Source: Verrucomicrobiales bacterium (lineage in GTDB: Bacteria > Verrucomicrobiota > Verrucomicrobiae > Limisphaerales > UBA1100). Taken from it: a stretch of DNA of 20,175 nt. The translations under genes were made by a program, and so were the position numbers. This document shows, one piece after another, positions 1 through 8,358 of the stretch; the stretch's first letter is position 1, and every line of letters starts with the position of its first letter. Where the stretch lies: assembly GCA_002721895.1 (NCBI GenBank), contig PBLV01000031.1:1-20175 (forward strand), given 5' to 3'. The notes under the pieces are model-generated. The model saw only the letters and a list, made by a program, of their open reading frames with translations. It was not told where the DNA came from and searched no databases.

Positions 1-2
1 GG

Positions 3-674
3 GCTCGTGCACGATTTTCTCTCAGAGCCAATAAGAAGGCTCGAACTTTCTTTTTGTCGATTAATGGAGTGCAGGTGGCTAACTGGAAAGACAAAGAAGA
101 GTTTGCGGGTAAAGGTAAGGGGCTACTCTTTTCTTCACGGGCGCCTTATCCAATAAAGATCAGTAACATCCGGATCAGTGAGTGGAATGGAAGCAAGCCA
201 GTTGCGGTAACCGGTGTAAACGCCAGCCCAAAACAGGACACTATCCGGCTGGTTAATGACGATACTGTCACTGGAACCATCACGCGCATTGAGGATGGCA
301 AAATCAGGATTAAGAGCAGCTTCGGCGAAGTGAACGTTCCTTGGAGCAAATCCGGTTTGGTTCAGTTCGCCGGAGGAAGCGAAGGCAACAGTAATCAGAA
401 ATTGCAGAAGGGGCTGACCCGGGCCACTTTGCAAGGCGCCGGCAATCTGGATTTCAGGATTATTAGCTGGCAGGAAGAGAAGCTCGAGGTAGAGAGCCCA
501 GTCTTTGGTAGAGTTACTTTGAATGGCGCAATGGTCGAATCAATAAACTTTAACCCAACAACCAAGCGCAACAAAGCCGGCAAGGTTCTCAGCAAGAAAG
601 AGTTAAAAAGACTGCAGCGGGATAAAGAAAAAGGTCGCGGCAATCTGCCGCCATTACCTGCTCCGAACAGGTAG
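3..674 (+). CDS. C-terminal part of a protein with small repeated beta modules (5' truncated by window edge)
   Basis: The frame is open from the window edge with no stop, so this is the last 223 residues of a longer protein. The TTG at 54 is probably not its start. The first ~65 residues end in a stretch like the last strands of a LamG/concanavalin-type or DUF1080-type jelly roll (SINGVQVANW, later ISNIRISEWNG). Two similar ~45-residue segments follow. The first contains LVNDDTVTGTITRIEDGKIR and then a GEVNVPWS turn. The second contains LQGAGNLDFRIISWQEEKLE and then FGRVTLNG. Both read as a strand pair, a charged turn and a final hydrophobic strand. Such modules are familiar in large secreted planctomycete and verrucomicrobial proteins, but I cannot name the family with certainty. 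The tail is very basic (KKELKRLQRDKEKGRG) and proline-rich. The gene converges on the protease gene with a 10-bp gap. Function unknown, probably exported. Confidence 0.75.
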   Translation, partial: ARARFSLRANKKARTFFLSINGVQVANWKDKEEFAGKGKGLLFSSRAPYPIKISNIRISEWNGSKPVAVTGVNASPKQDTIRLVNDDTVTGTITRIEDGKIRIKSSFGEVNVPWSKSGLVQFAGGSEGNSNQKLQKGLTRATLQGAGNLDFRIISWQEEKLEVESPVFGRVTLNGAMVESINFNPTTKRNKAGKVLSKKELKRLQRDKEKGRGNLPPLPAPNR

Positions 675-684
675 AGGCCAGTGC

Positions 685-1656
685 TTAACTTATCGGAACC
701 AGCTTCACGGAAAGCTCTCGCAAATTTTTCCCCTCCCGATCCGTCGCCTTTAGTTGAAGGGTGTCGCCCGGCTTTTTGCTGCGAATAAATCGCAACAGTT
801 TTTCGGTCCGTTCATATGTTTTCCCGTTAACCGAAACGACTATGTCCCATTCCTTCAGCCCAGCCTTTGCTGCAGTACCATTCCCATTGAGTTGCCTGAC
901 TACAACTCCACGAAAATCCTTGGGCAGTTTATTAAGGAAACCAGGCTGTTGACCCCATAATTCCTCAAAGCCCGCCTGCAGAGTGGCTGCTTGAATAGTT
1001 TCCCGTCTGTTGATCAGTTCGCGAATGGCTGACAACGGCGCTGCATATGCGACACCTTGATGCCCGCCCTTGATGGTCATGGCGGCGCTTTGGACGCCGA
1101 AAATTTCGCCGCGCGCATTCACCCACGGACCGCCCGAGGTGCCGATGGGCGAGATGGCAGAGAGGTGCACAATCTCGCGAAATGCGGCGTTGTAAAACTC
1201 GAAGGTCGGTTTCGCCCGCGCCATCGTGCCGGAAATCATCACCTCATGCCGAAACACCGGCGCGCCAAACAGGTAAACCGGTTCGCCGGGACGCGGGATA
1301 CGTTCAGCGAGAGTCAAGTGCGGCCAGGCAGTTTCGCGCTCGGGCAATTGCAGCAGTGCCAAGTCATGCCCGAGCCCCCGCGCGATGACCTTCACGGGAT
1401 GCCGCCCGAGCGATGGAGAGTGCGCCTCCAGCCTCGCTTCACCGCCGGGCAACATGTGTGCAGCGATGAGTACACGGCCGTCGGCATCCACCACACTCCC
1501 CGAGCCGGCCATGCGGCCATTGACGAGAATCTCCACTGCCGCCGGCTGCACGCGAGCGTAAACCGTCTCTGCCGAGGGCGCCGGCGACACGCAGCCGATG
1601 GCTCCGAGTGCGAGAACAGGTGCGATTCCAAAAAAGATACGCAATGAGAATATCAT
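685..1656 (-). CDS. Trypsin-like (HtrA/S1C-type) serine protease with C-terminal PDZ domain, probable lipoprotein
   Basis: Predicted envelope serine protease of 323 residues. A hydrophobic signal (residues 1-21) ends in AIGC, giving a possible lipid-modified Cys22, although the -3 residue is Ala rather than the usual Leu. The protease domain spans about 30-215. The triad is readable as His67 (LIAAHML), Asp98 (GHDLALL) and Ser174 (GTSGGP, where HtrA proteins usually have GNSGGP). A PDZ domain covers about 245-320 ([20 protein letters not shown], then DIVVSVNG). At 323 residues it is shorter than DegP, with only one PDZ, so it is closer to DegS in layout. The ATG overlaps the larB stop by four bases (ATGA), which suggests translational coupling in a glyS-larB-protease unit. 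Known for the family: envelope protein quality control or regulated cleavage. The substrate here is unknown. Confidence 0.88.
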   Translation of the reverse strand: MIFSLRIFFGIAPVLALGAIGCVSPAPSAETVYARVQPAAVEILVNGRMAGSGSVVDADGRVLIAAHMLPGGEARLEAHSPSLGRHPVKVIARGLGHDLALLQLPERETAWPHLTLAERIPRPGEPVYLFGAPVFRHEVMISGTMARAKPTFEFYNAAFREIVHLSAISPIGTSGGPWVNARGEIFGVQSAAMTIKGGHQGVAYAAPLSAIRELINRRETIQAATLQAGFEELWGQQPGFLNKLPKDFRGVVVRQLNGNGTAAKAGLKEWDIVVSVNGKTYERTEKLLRFIRSKKPGDTLQLKATDREGKNLRELSVKLVPIS

Positions 1657-2411
1657 GAGTTGGCTAAAGCATTTATCTGGCTGGCGGCGTAGGCGGCGCC
1701 AAAGCCGTTATCGATATTGACGACGGTGACTCCGCTGCCGCAGCTGTTGAGCATGCCGAGCAGAGCGGCGACGCCCTCGAAGCTGGCGCCGTAGCCGATG
1801 CTGGTGGGCACGGCGATGACGGGTTTGTCGACGAGGCCGGCGACGACGCTGGGCAGGGCGCCTTCCATGCCGGCGACGACGATGATGACGTTGGCTTCGC
1901 GGAAATCCTCCACGCGTGCGAGCAGGCGGTGCAGGCCGGCGACGCCGACGTCGTACAGGCGCTGCACGCGGTTGCCCATCGCCTCGGCGGTGACGGCGGC
2001 TTCCTCGGCAACGGGTTGATCACTGGTGCCGGCGGAGAGGATGGCGATGGTGCCGGCGCGTTGGAGTGTGTTTTTCTTTTTCTCAATGACCACGCAGCGG
2101 GCGGCTTCGTGGTGTTTGGCTTTGGGAAATTTTTTGGCCAGCGCCTTGGCGTGGGCGGGCGTGATGCGGGTGATTAGGACGCGGTCGCTTTGCTTGAGGA
2201 TTTCGGCGGAAATTTTGACCACTTGCGCGGGCGTTTTGCCGGCACCGAAAATAACCTCAGGAAAGCCCTGGCGCAGGGCACGATGCTGATCCACCTGCGC
2301 GAAGCCAAGATCGGTGACCGGTTCCTTGCCCAGCGCCGCAAGAGCCTGTGCCTGACTGATCTTGCCGGCACGGAAATCTTCAAGCAGTTGAGTTGCCTCG
2401 GCGGGGGTCAC
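1653..2411 (-). CDS. larB: Nickel-pincer cofactor biosynthesis protein LarB
   Basis: A 252-residue cytoplasmic protein of the LarB family, whose C-terminal half is PurE-like and which is often mis-named as an AIR carboxylase. LarB carboxylates the pyridinium ring of nicotinic acid adenine dinucleotide and releases AMP, the first step to the nickel-pincer nucleotide used by lactate racemase LarA and its relatives. Family features seen: an N-terminal helix pair ([18 protein letters not shown]), the segment [20 protein letters not shown], and the PurE-like core with [46 protein letters not shown] and [11 protein letters not shown]. The start is GTG at 2411; no other in-frame start fits the usual N-terminus. 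It lies 18 bp after glyS and overlaps the protease start by four bases. LarC, LarE and LarA are not in the window, so the pathway must be completed elsewhere. Confidence 0.93.
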   Translation of the reverse strand: MTPAEATQLLEDFRAGKISQAQALAALGKEPVTDLGFAQVDQHRALRQGFPEVIFGAGKTPAQVVKISAEILKQSDRVLITRITPAHAKALAKKFPKAKHHEAARCVVIEKKKNTLQRAGTIAILSAGTSDQPVAEEAAVTAEAMGNRVQRLYDVGVAGLHRLLARVEDFREANVIIVVAGMEGALPSVVAGLVDKPVIAVPTSIGYGASFEGVAALLGMLNSCGSGVTVVNIDNGFGAAYAASQINALANS

Positions 2412-2429
2412 GCGAGCGAGTATGCGGGG

Positions 2430-4070
2430 CTACCGTATTTTCTCCAACAGAAAAGCCAGCAACTCGCTGATGGGCATCCGCGTTTGCTCCATCGTATCGC
2501 GGTCGCGCAGGGTGATGGTGTCTTTGGTTTCGTCGCCGTTTTCGCCGAGGGTATCGAAGTCGATGGTCACGCCGTAGGGCGTGCCGGCCTCGTCCTGTCG
2601 ACGATAGCGCCGGCCGATGGCGCCGCCTTCGTCGTAAAACACCGCCATGTGCGGGCGGAGCAGATTACACACCTCACGCGCCTTGGCGACCAGCTCAGGC
2701 TTGTTCTTGAGTAGCGGAAAGACGCCCACCTTGTACGGCGCAATGCGCGGGTGGAACTTCATCACCACGCGCGTCTCTTCCTTGCCTTTCTCGTTGGTGA
2801 TGGTCTCCTCGTGGTAGGCGTTGCAAATAAACGCGAGCACCGTGCGGTCCGCACCGGCGGCCGGCTCAATGACGTGCGGCACAAACCGTTCATTCGCCTC
2901 GTCGTCGCGAAACATGAGGTCTTTGCCGCTGCCGGGATACTTGGGATTGCCCTCGGCATCCTTCTCGACGACCAGCTCATCGCCTTCGCGAACGAGCTTG
3001 CCTTCCATGTGCGAGCGCAGATCAAAATCGCCGCGGTGCGCGATGCCTTCCAGCTCGCCGAACTCGCCCTCTTCGCAAAACGGAAAGGCGTACTCCACAT
3101 CAGCCGTGCCAACGGAGTAGTGGCTCAGCTCGTCCTCGTCGTGATCGCGCAGGATCAGCTTGGATTGATCGATGCCGAGGTCCACGTACCATTGGAAGCG
3201 GCGGTCGCGCCAGTAGGTATACCATTTGCGCGATTCCTCCGGGTGACAGAAAAACTCCATCTCCATCTGCTCAAACTCGCGACTGCGAAAGGTGAAGTTG
3301 CGCGGGGTGATTTCGTTCCGGAAGCTTTTGCCCTGCTGCGCGATACCGAAGGGCACCTTCACGCGGTTGCTGTCCACCACGTTTTTGAAATTCACGAACA
3401 TGCCCTGCGCTGTCTCCGGCCGCAGAAACGCCTTGTTGTCCTCATTGCGCATCGCGCCCACGTGCGTTTCGAACATCAGGTTGAACTCGCGCGGCTCGGT
3501 CAACGACCCCACTTCCTTCGCATCCGGCCCCAGCACCTGGGCATGATCGGTCACCGTCGGCAGATCGACAATCTCGCCGTCCCATTCCAGCTTGTCCGCA
3601 TATTTATTTTTCAGGCCAAAGAAACGCAGCGCGCGTTCCTGCAGCGCCGACTGCAAATCATCCGCACCCACGGTCGTTACAAAAACCTTCTGCCCCTCGT
3701 GCGCCACCCATCGGCCCTTCACGTGGTCATACCGATAGCGCTTGTTCGTCTCGCGGCAGTCGACCATTTGGTCATGAAACAAATCGTAATGGCCGGAAGT
3801 CTTCCACACGCGCGGATGCATGATGATGCTCGACTCGATGCCCACCATCTGAAAGCGGCGCGGCGCCCCCTCGGGCTGATCCAGCTCATCGTGCGTGGTG
3901 ATCATATCGCGCCACCACGCATCCTTCACATTGCGCTTGAGTTCCACGCCGAGCGGGCCGTAATCCCACAGGCCACCATAACCGCCGTAGATTTCGGAGG
4001 ATTGAAAAATGAATCCACGCCGCCGGCAAATCGCCACGATGGCTTCCATCTGAGAGGTTTCTTTGGCCAT
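2430..4070 (-). CDS. glyS: Glycyl-tRNA synthetase, single-chain class II type
   Basis: Charges tRNA-Gly with glycine in the cytoplasm. This is the one-chain (archaeal/eukaryotic-like, homodimeric) form, also called GlyQS, not the split alpha/beta enzyme of E. coli. The 546-residue length fits. Visible features: the N-terminal catalytic start (RRRGFIFQSSEIYGGYGGLW, then DYGPLGVELK), motif 2 region FLRPETAQGMFVNFKNV, REFEQMEMEFFC, motif 3 around AHRGDFDLRSH, and a C-terminal anticodon-binding domain from about residue 440 (PRIAPYKVGVFPLL to DTITLRDRDTMEQ). The start MAKETSQMEAI is at the expected distance from the first conserved block, although no Shine-Dalgarno sequence precedes it. It heads a run with larB and the PDZ protease (gap 18 bp, then a 4-bp overlap). 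The 152-bp upstream gap contains palindrome A. I see no T-box leader. Confidence 0.97.
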   Translation of the reverse strand: MAKETSQMEAIVAICRRRGFIFQSSEIYGGYGGLWDYGPLGVELKRNVKDAWWRDMITTHDELDQPEGAPRRFQMVGIESSIIMHPRVWKTSGHYDLFHDQMVDCRETNKRYRYDHVKGRWVAHEGQKVFVTTVGADDLQSALQERALRFFGLKNKYADKLEWDGEIVDLPTVTDHAQVLGPDAKEVGSLTEPREFNLMFETHVGAMRNEDNKAFLRPETAQGMFVNFKNVVDSNRVKVPFGIAQQGKSFRNEITPRNFTFRSREFEQMEMEFFCHPEESRKWYTYWRDRRFQWYVDLGIDQSKLILRDHDEDELSHYSVGTADVEYAFPFCEEGEFGELEGIAHRGDFDLRSHMEGKLVREGDELVVEKDAEGNPKYPGSGKDLMFRDDEANERFVPHVIEPAAGADRTVLAFICNAYHEETITNEKGKEETRVVMKFHPRIAPYKVGVFPLLKNKPELVAKAREVCNLLRPHMAVFYDEGGAIGRRYRRQDEAGTPYGVTIDFDTLGENGDETKDTITLRDRDTMEQTRMPISELLAFLLEKIR

Positions 4071-4152
4071 GAGGCGGCGAGTGTATCGGGAATTCAGGAA
4101 AAAAAGTCAAGAAAAGCGGTGTAAGCCGCAATGATCACAAAAGGATTTTTTA

Positions 4153-4214
4153 ACCACAGAGACACAGAGAACACAGAGCTATTTATCCCTCTGTGTTCTC
4201 TGTGTCTCTGTGGT
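4153..4214. repeat. Palindrome A: perfect 26-bp inverted repeat with 10-nt loop
   Basis: Arms 4153-4178 and 4189-4214 are exact reverse complements. They are built from ACCACAGAGACACAGAG on one side and CTCTGTGTCTCTGTGGT on the other, with a 10-nt AT-rich loop (CTATTTATCC). It sits between the aldolase stop (4223) and the glyS start (4070). In RNA it would form a very stable hairpin on either strand. No T-run follows directly on either strand, so a classical intrinsic terminator is not clear. It may still stop, slow or stabilise the transcript between the two genes. It shares sequence with palindrome B and with the single arm at 13144-13174, so it belongs to a dispersed repeat family. Confidence 0.93.
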
Positions 4215-4222
4215 GAATTCTT

Positions 4223-6451
4223 CTACCGCAAAAACGCCTCGTGCAGGCCGCCATCGACGCTGATGACTTGGCCGCAGGTTTTGTTGAGGCGTTTGGTGAG
4301 GAGCAGGTAAAAGGCCTCGGCTTGGTCTTCGGGCGTGATGGGGTCGTTGGTCAAGGTGCGACTGGCGTAGAATTTGGCGAGCTTGTTGCGCAACGAATCG
4401 TCGCTTTCTTTCTCGCTGTATTTGATGCCGTATTTTGCCAATGAGCCGATGACGCGGTCGCGTGGGAACATGCTGCTGCCTTGCACGACGGTGGCGGGGG
4501 CCACGGCGTTCACTCGAACCGTGGGGGCCAGCTCGATGGCGAGTTCGCGCACGAGATGGTTGGCGGCGGCCTTGGAGGTGTCGTAGGCGAGGCTGCCTTT
4601 TTTGGCGACGACGGCGTTGGCGCTCGTGGTGAGGATGAGGTTACCGGTGAGGCCCTGTTCGCGCCAGGTGTTGGCGGCTTCGTCGCCGACGATGTAGCTG
4701 CCCTTGACATTGACGCCGAAGGTGAAATCCCATTTGTCATCCGGAATATGGCCGGTGGTGTCGCTGGGCCAAAAGACGCCGGCGGTGACGCAGATGCTGT
4801 CGAACCCGCCGTACGCGAGGGCGACTTCATCGAGCATGGCGCGCACGCTGGCGCGGTCGGTGATGTTGCAAGCGAGGCCGATGGCGGGGCCGCAGTTGCT
4901 GATGCCGCTGCCGGCCACGCCGATGCCGACGCCGTATTGGTCGGTGATTTCCTTGGCGGTGGCTTGGGCGGCGGCGAGGTTCATGTCCACGCAAACGACA
5001 TGGGCGCCGTCGCGCACCACACGATGGGCCACCTCGCGCCCGATGCCGCTGCCGGCGCCGATGACCACGATGACCTGCCGCGCGAGTTCCTTTTCGGCGG
5101 GCATGCGCTGCAGCTTAGCTTCCTCGAGTGCCCAGTACTCGATGTCGAAGGCTTCCTGTTGCGGCAGCGCGATGTATTTATCGATCGCTTCCGCGCCGCG
5201 CATCACTTCCACAGCGCAGTTGTAAAACTCCGCGGTCACACGGCTTTCGCTCTTGTTTTTGCCCCACGCAATCATGCCGCAGCCGGGGATGAGGATCACC
5301 GTGGGATTCGCATCGCGCATAGCGGGGGAGCCGGGGCGTTTGCAGTTTTTATAATACGTCGCGTAATCCTTGCGGTACTGCTTCAGGCCGGCGACCAACT
5401 CCGCCTTGAGCGTCTCGACGTATTGATCGACGAACGCATCATCGAGCTTTTTGTTTTTCACCGCCTTGAGCGGCACATAGAGCGGTTTGATTTTCGTGCG
5501 CAGGAAATGGTCCGGGCAACTGGTGCCTAGTTCGGCCAGACGACCAGCATCCTTGCTGTTTACGAAACGCAGGATCGTGGAGTCATCTTGGATTGTGCCG
5601 ATAAATCGTTTTTGTTGGCTCACTTGCCCGCGCAACCATGGCAGCAGCTTGGCAAACACCTTGCGGCGCACCTTCTCCGGCAACGTGGCGTGTTTCTGGC
5701 CGCCGAAGGCTTTCTTGTCGCCGCCCTTTTTCCTGTAGGCCTTTTCAATGTGTGCGGAAGCCTTTTCAATGAGGTCGAGCGAGAGATAGTAGCATTCCTT
5801 TTCGTCATCGGCCCAGTTGATCAGGCCGTGCTGGCCGAGCATCACGCCCTTCGCATTGGGATGTTTCCTGCAAATCGATTGCAACTCCAACCCCAGCTCG
5901 AAGCCCGGGCGCAGCCACGGCGTCCACACAATGTCATCGCCGTACACTTCCTTGGTAATTCGCTTGGAGTTTTTCGCGGCACAAATCGCGATGGGCGCAT
6001 TCGGGTGGGTGTGATCCACGTGCTTGCCGGGCACAAACGAATGCAGCGGCGTGTCGATGGACGACGCGCGCGGGTTGAGGTTGAACGTGCAGTGCGGGTA
6101 CATGCCCACCATCTCGTCCTCCGCCGGCGTCTTGGGCCCGCGCTTTTTCTTGTTCGCGTAGACGGTTTGCAGCGCAATCAATTTCTCCTGATACAGCGAA
6201 GCGAAATTCTCCTTCTTGGACGTGCGCAGGTCGCCGCCCGAGCCTTTGACCCACAGCACCTCCACCTTTTCGCCCGTGAGCGGATCGGTCTCCATGAGTT
6301 TGCTGGAGGTATTGCCGCCGCCGGTATTGGTGATGCGTTGATCGCTGCCGAGCTTGTTGGAGCGATAGATCAGCCGATTGGCCGGGTCCAGTTTCTTGAC
6401 CTCACTATCCTTCCAGAGGTCGTTCACATACTTATATTTCTTCTTAGCCAT
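4223..6451 (-). CDS. Bifunctional class II aldolase / short-chain dehydrogenase (RhaEW-type)
   Basis: A 742-residue fusion. The N-terminal class II (AraD/FucA-like) aldolase covers about 30-420. It has zinc-binding HVDHTHP (residues 144-150; ligands probably His147 and His149) and LGQHGL (His208). The C-terminal short-chain dehydrogenase covers about 455-742. It has NAD-binding GAGSGIG (465-471), the CVTAGV segment (554-559), a Ser near residue 610 (TTSANA) and catalytic YDTSK (Tyr623, Lys627). In characterised family members (RhaEW, B. subtilis YuxG), L-rhamnulose-1-phosphate is split into dihydroxyacetone phosphate and L-lactaldehyde, which the second domain oxidises to L-lactate. Substrate assignment here is by family only. 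No rhaA, rhaB, transporter or regulator lies nearby, so a different sugar phosphate is possible. Palindromes B and A flank the gene upstream and downstream, which suggests a separate transcription unit. No Shine-Dalgarno is evident. Confidence 0.92.
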   Translation of the reverse strand: MAKKKYKYVNDLWKDSEVKKLDPANRLIYRSNKLGSDQRITNTGGGNTSSKLMETDPLTGEKVEVLWVKGSGGDLRTSKKENFASLYQEKLIALQTVYANKKKRGPKTPAEDEMVGMYPHCTFNLNPRASSIDTPLHSFVPGKHVDHTHPNAPIAICAAKNSKRITKEVYGDDIVWTPWLRPGFELGLELQSICRKHPNAKGVMLGQHGLINWADDEKECYYLSLDLIEKASAHIEKAYRKKGGDKKAFGGQKHATLPEKVRRKVFAKLLPWLRGQVSQQKRFIGTIQDDSTILRFVNSKDAGRLAELGTSCPDHFLRTKIKPLYVPLKAVKNKKLDDAFVDQYVETLKAELVAGLKQYRKDYATYYKNCKRPGSPAMRDANPTVILIPGCGMIAWGKNKSESRVTAEFYNCAVEVMRGAEAIDKYIALPQQEAFDIEYWALEEAKLQRMPAEKELARQVIVVIGAGSGIGREVAHRVVRDGAHVVCVDMNLAAAQATAKEITDQYGVGIGVAGSGISNCGPAIGLACNITDRASVRAMLDEVALAYGGFDSICVTAGVFWPSDTTGHIPDDKWDFTFGVNVKGSYIVGDEAANTWREQGLTGNLILTTSANAVVAKKGSLAYDTSKAAANHLVRELAIELAPTVRVNAVAPATVVQGSSMFPRDRVIGSLAKYGIKYSEKESDDSLRNKLAKFYASRTLTNDPITPEDQAEAFYLLLTKRLNKTCGQVISVDGGLHEAFLR

Positions 6452-6511
6452 GGGAAATCGGAGCGCCAGTTCTCAGGGAAAACGGCCGCCGATTCAAGCC
6501 AATACAAAATT

Positions 6512-6573
6512 CTCCGCGCTTCTGCGCCTCTGCGTGATGCATAATTCTCACGCGGAGGCGCAGAGACGCGGAG
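6512..6573. repeat. Palindrome B: imperfect 26-bp inverted repeat with 10-nt loop
   Basis: Arms 6512-6537 (begins CTCCGCGCTTCTGCGCCTC) and 6548-6573 (ends GGCGCAGAGACGCGGAG) match at 23 of 26 positions, with a 10-nt loop (TGCATAATTC). It fills much of the 127-bp gap between the beta-helix stop (6579) and the aldolase start (6451). Arm and loop lengths equal those of palindrome A, and CTCTGCG replaces CTCTGTG. It is therefore a GC-richer member of the same family. As RNA it would be a strong hairpin just after the beta-helix stop, where it could act as a transcript end or processing point. Confidence 0.88.
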
Positions 6574-6578
6574 GGGAT

Positions 6579-7526
6579 TTACTTGATGCCGTTGCGCAAA
6601 ATCTGTTCCAGATCCGGCGCCACGAATTGGCCTTTGTTTTCGTAGCCCTTGCCAAAGTCGCAACCCGGTGTGTGGTAATTGCGCTTCACGGAGCGGGCGA
6701 AGCCGAGGCGGTTGATTTTCAGGTTTTGAATGGTGTCCTCCGCGCGCACCCCCACCTCGGTGTCGTATACCGCGCAGCGATCGATGCGTACCCACGCCCC
6801 GCCACGCCGCGTGGGGCCGCGCAGGCGGAAGGCCACTTGGTTATCAAAAAACACGCACTGCTCTACGCGGGCATTCACGTTCTCCTTGATATTGAGCGCG
6901 GCCAACAGGCTGATTTGCCCGGGCTGTTTCCACCCGTGAAAGATGGTGTTGCGAATGATCAACTCCGCCCGCGCTCCCTTGGGCATCGTCTTGGTGTCCA
7001 CCGCATTTTCGCCCGGCCGCTGGCCTTTTTTGAACCGCGCCGCATCCGCCGGCAATGGTCCGGTCCACAACCGGCAATTTTCAATGAACACGCGCCCCAT
7101 CGATCGCCGGTCCGGGTCGAACTGCACACAATCGCCGCTGATCAACCCGATATCACAATTGCGAATAATCACGTTCCCCCAACGCCCCGTGATGCCGTGC
7201 GCGTCGTGCTGCTCCTTGAAACTGCCCGCGAGCAGGTGATGAATTTTGCAATTCTCAATCACCACATTCTTCGCAAACACCCCGATGCCGTTCCCCGACG
7301 CATTGCGAATCTCACAGTGGCGCAGCGTCACGTTGTCTGCCGTAATCTTCACCCGATTGCCACCCGCCCAGTTGCTGTCCACGAGATAGTTTTCATACAC
7401 GCCCGGCTTGGTAATCTGCAGTCGCTCCACCTTGCGCGGGTTTGCTTTGGTGCCCACGAGCCCCACCGGGCCAATGGCAGCCTGGGCCAAGGCGCACGAC
7501 AGACAAAGGAGTGCGAGCGACTTCAT
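6579..7526 (-). CDS. Secreted right-handed parallel beta-helix protein
   Basis: A 315-residue protein with a Sec signal peptide (MKSLALLCLSCALAQAA). The body consists of repeated short beta rungs with alternating hydrophobics and Asn/Cys ladders: KITADNVTLRHCEIRN, NVVIENCKIHHL, NVIIRNCDIGLIS, RVFIENCRLW, ELIIRNTIFHGW and RVEQCVFFDNQVAFRL. This is the pattern of right-handed beta-helix (pectate-lyase-like) proteins. No polysaccharide-lyase catalytic set can be named with confidence, so binding or cleavage of an acidic glycan is only a possibility. The gene starts 12 bp after the stop of the upstream lipoprotein gene and is probably the last gene of the lipoprotein run. Palindrome B follows its stop at once. 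Product expected in the periplasm or outside the cell. Confidence 0.83.
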   Translation of the reverse strand: MKSLALLCLSCALAQAAIGPVGLVGTKANPRKVERLQITKPGVYENYLVDSNWAGGNRVKITADNVTLRHCEIRNASGNGIGVFAKNVVIENCKIHHLLAGSFKEQHDAHGITGRWGNVIIRNCDIGLISGDCVQFDPDRRSMGRVFIENCRLWTGPLPADAARFKKGQRPGENAVDTKTMPKGARAELIIRNTIFHGWKQPGQISLLAALNIKENVNARVEQCVFFDNQVAFRLRGPTRRGGAWVRIDRCAVYDTEVGVRAEDTIQNLKINRLGFARSVKRNYHTPGCDFGKGYENKGQFVAPDLEQILRNGIK

Positions 7527-7538
7527 GTCACCAACGGG

Positions 7539-8348
7539 TCAGGGCTCAGCCGTGGCCGCGATGTCCTGCATGAGCGCCAAGGCGGTGGCCTCGGTGAGTT
7601 GGCGGATGTCGTAACGGCGCAGCATGTAGGCGGCCTGCTCCTTGCGCGGAAAGAGGTCCAGCACGGATGCTTGCCCCACGATACGCGCGTCGGCCAACCG
7701 CAGAGCGGTCACCTGAATGTCGGGCACAGTCACGGTTTCGGTTTTGCGGATTCCTTGGAGGACAAGCTCCCGCTCGGAAATGAGAACCTCAAAGGTCAAC
7801 TCCGGCAGGTTGGCAAGGTCTGCGTCCACCAACTGTGCGCCTGCGGAGCGCAATGGGCGGCCAAAGAGCGTCTCCACCTCGCGCTGTGTCTGGCGTTCAG
7901 TGAGGGCGGAGGCATCAAAAACTTGTGTCGGAGCCGGGGGGATGGCCGCGCCCGCGGCAGGCACGGGATTGGGTGCGCCCGGAATGGGCGTGGCGCCAAC
8001 AACGGGCAGACCAGTGGCAGGATCTATGGCCGGGCCGAATTGCACGCCGGGCACAGGAAGAGGGCTGGGGGCCAAGGTCCCAAACGGTGTGTTCACGCGA
8101 ATGTCAATGCGCGGCTTACCCATGGCATCATAAGCCTGCCTGAAATTAGTGACGATTTTTTGAGCCTGTTCCGGGGTATACAGACGGTTGAGCGGCGTAC
8201 CGGGCGATGTTGTATACACATGGCGCGGCCCTTCCACACGCAGCGTTTCGCCCTGGACAACCCGGATGGGAGCGGACGCAGGCGCGGGCCCATTAATGGC
8301 GCAGCCGGCGAACGCCAGCGGCAGAATGGCGATGGACAGTTTTTTCAT
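7539..8348 (-). CDS. Uncharacterised lipoprotein with Pro-rich linker carrying a DPxTGLPV segment
   Basis: A 269-residue lipoprotein, counted from the ATG at 8348. The signal MKKLSIAILPLAFAGC gives lipobox AFAGC and Cys16. The start is chosen because a perfect AGGAGG lies just upstream; an upstream in-frame start at 8369 is less likely. Residues ~20-85 form one segment (QGETLRVEG; YTPEQAQKIVTNFRQAYDAM). A Pro/Ala/Val-rich linker of ~60 residues contains PAIDPATGLPVVG. A C-terminal alpha/beta domain follows (LTERQTQREVETLFGRPLRS, LPELTFEVLISERELVLQGI, RKEQAAYMLRRYDIRQLTEA). I do not recognise a family. The linker segment closely matches one in the glycine-zipper protein at 10578-11114. The gene lies 17 bp after the YcfL-like gene and 12 bp before the beta-helix gene, which suggests one operon of envelope proteins. 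Confidence 0.82.
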   Translation of the reverse strand: MKKLSIAILPLAFAGCAINGPAPASAPIRVVQGETLRVEGPRHVYTTSPGTPLNRLYTPEQAQKIVTNFRQAYDAMGKPRIDIRVNTPFGTLAPSPLPVPGVQFGPAIDPATGLPVVGATPIPGAPNPVPAAGAAIPPAPTQVFDASALTERQTQREVETLFGRPLRSAGAQLVDADLANLPELTFEVLISERELVLQGIRKTETVTVPDIQVTALRLADARIVGQASVLDLFPRKEQAAYMLRRYDIRQLTEATALALMQDIAATAEP

Positions 8349-8352
8349 TGTT

Positions 8353-8358
8353 CCTCCT
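8353..8358 (-). promoter_or_regulatory. Strong Shine-Dalgarno (AGGAGG) fixing the start at 8348
   Basis: On the minus strand AGGAGG stands four bases before ATG 8348. It is the only perfect core Shine-Dalgarno in this gene run; most neighbours have weak or no visible site. It decides the start of the lipoprotein gene in favour of MKKLSIAI. Confidence 0.85.

Noticed and set aside
54..674. TTG at 54 as the start of a separate 206-residue gene
   Set aside because: The frame is open back to the window edge, there is no ribosome site, and the first residues look like the middle of a beta-sandwich.
2751..4124. Long open frame (457 codons) on the plus strand opposite glyS
   Set aside because: It is the antisense shadow of a fully convincing glyS gene. 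Its His/Leu/Ala-rich translation has no recognisable motif.
4481..5530. Plus-strand open frame of 349 codons opposite the aldolase/dehydrogenase
   Set aside because: The Gly/Ala/Asp/His-rich composition is typical of an antisense frame in GC-rich DNA, and it covers the dehydrogenase motifs on the other strand.
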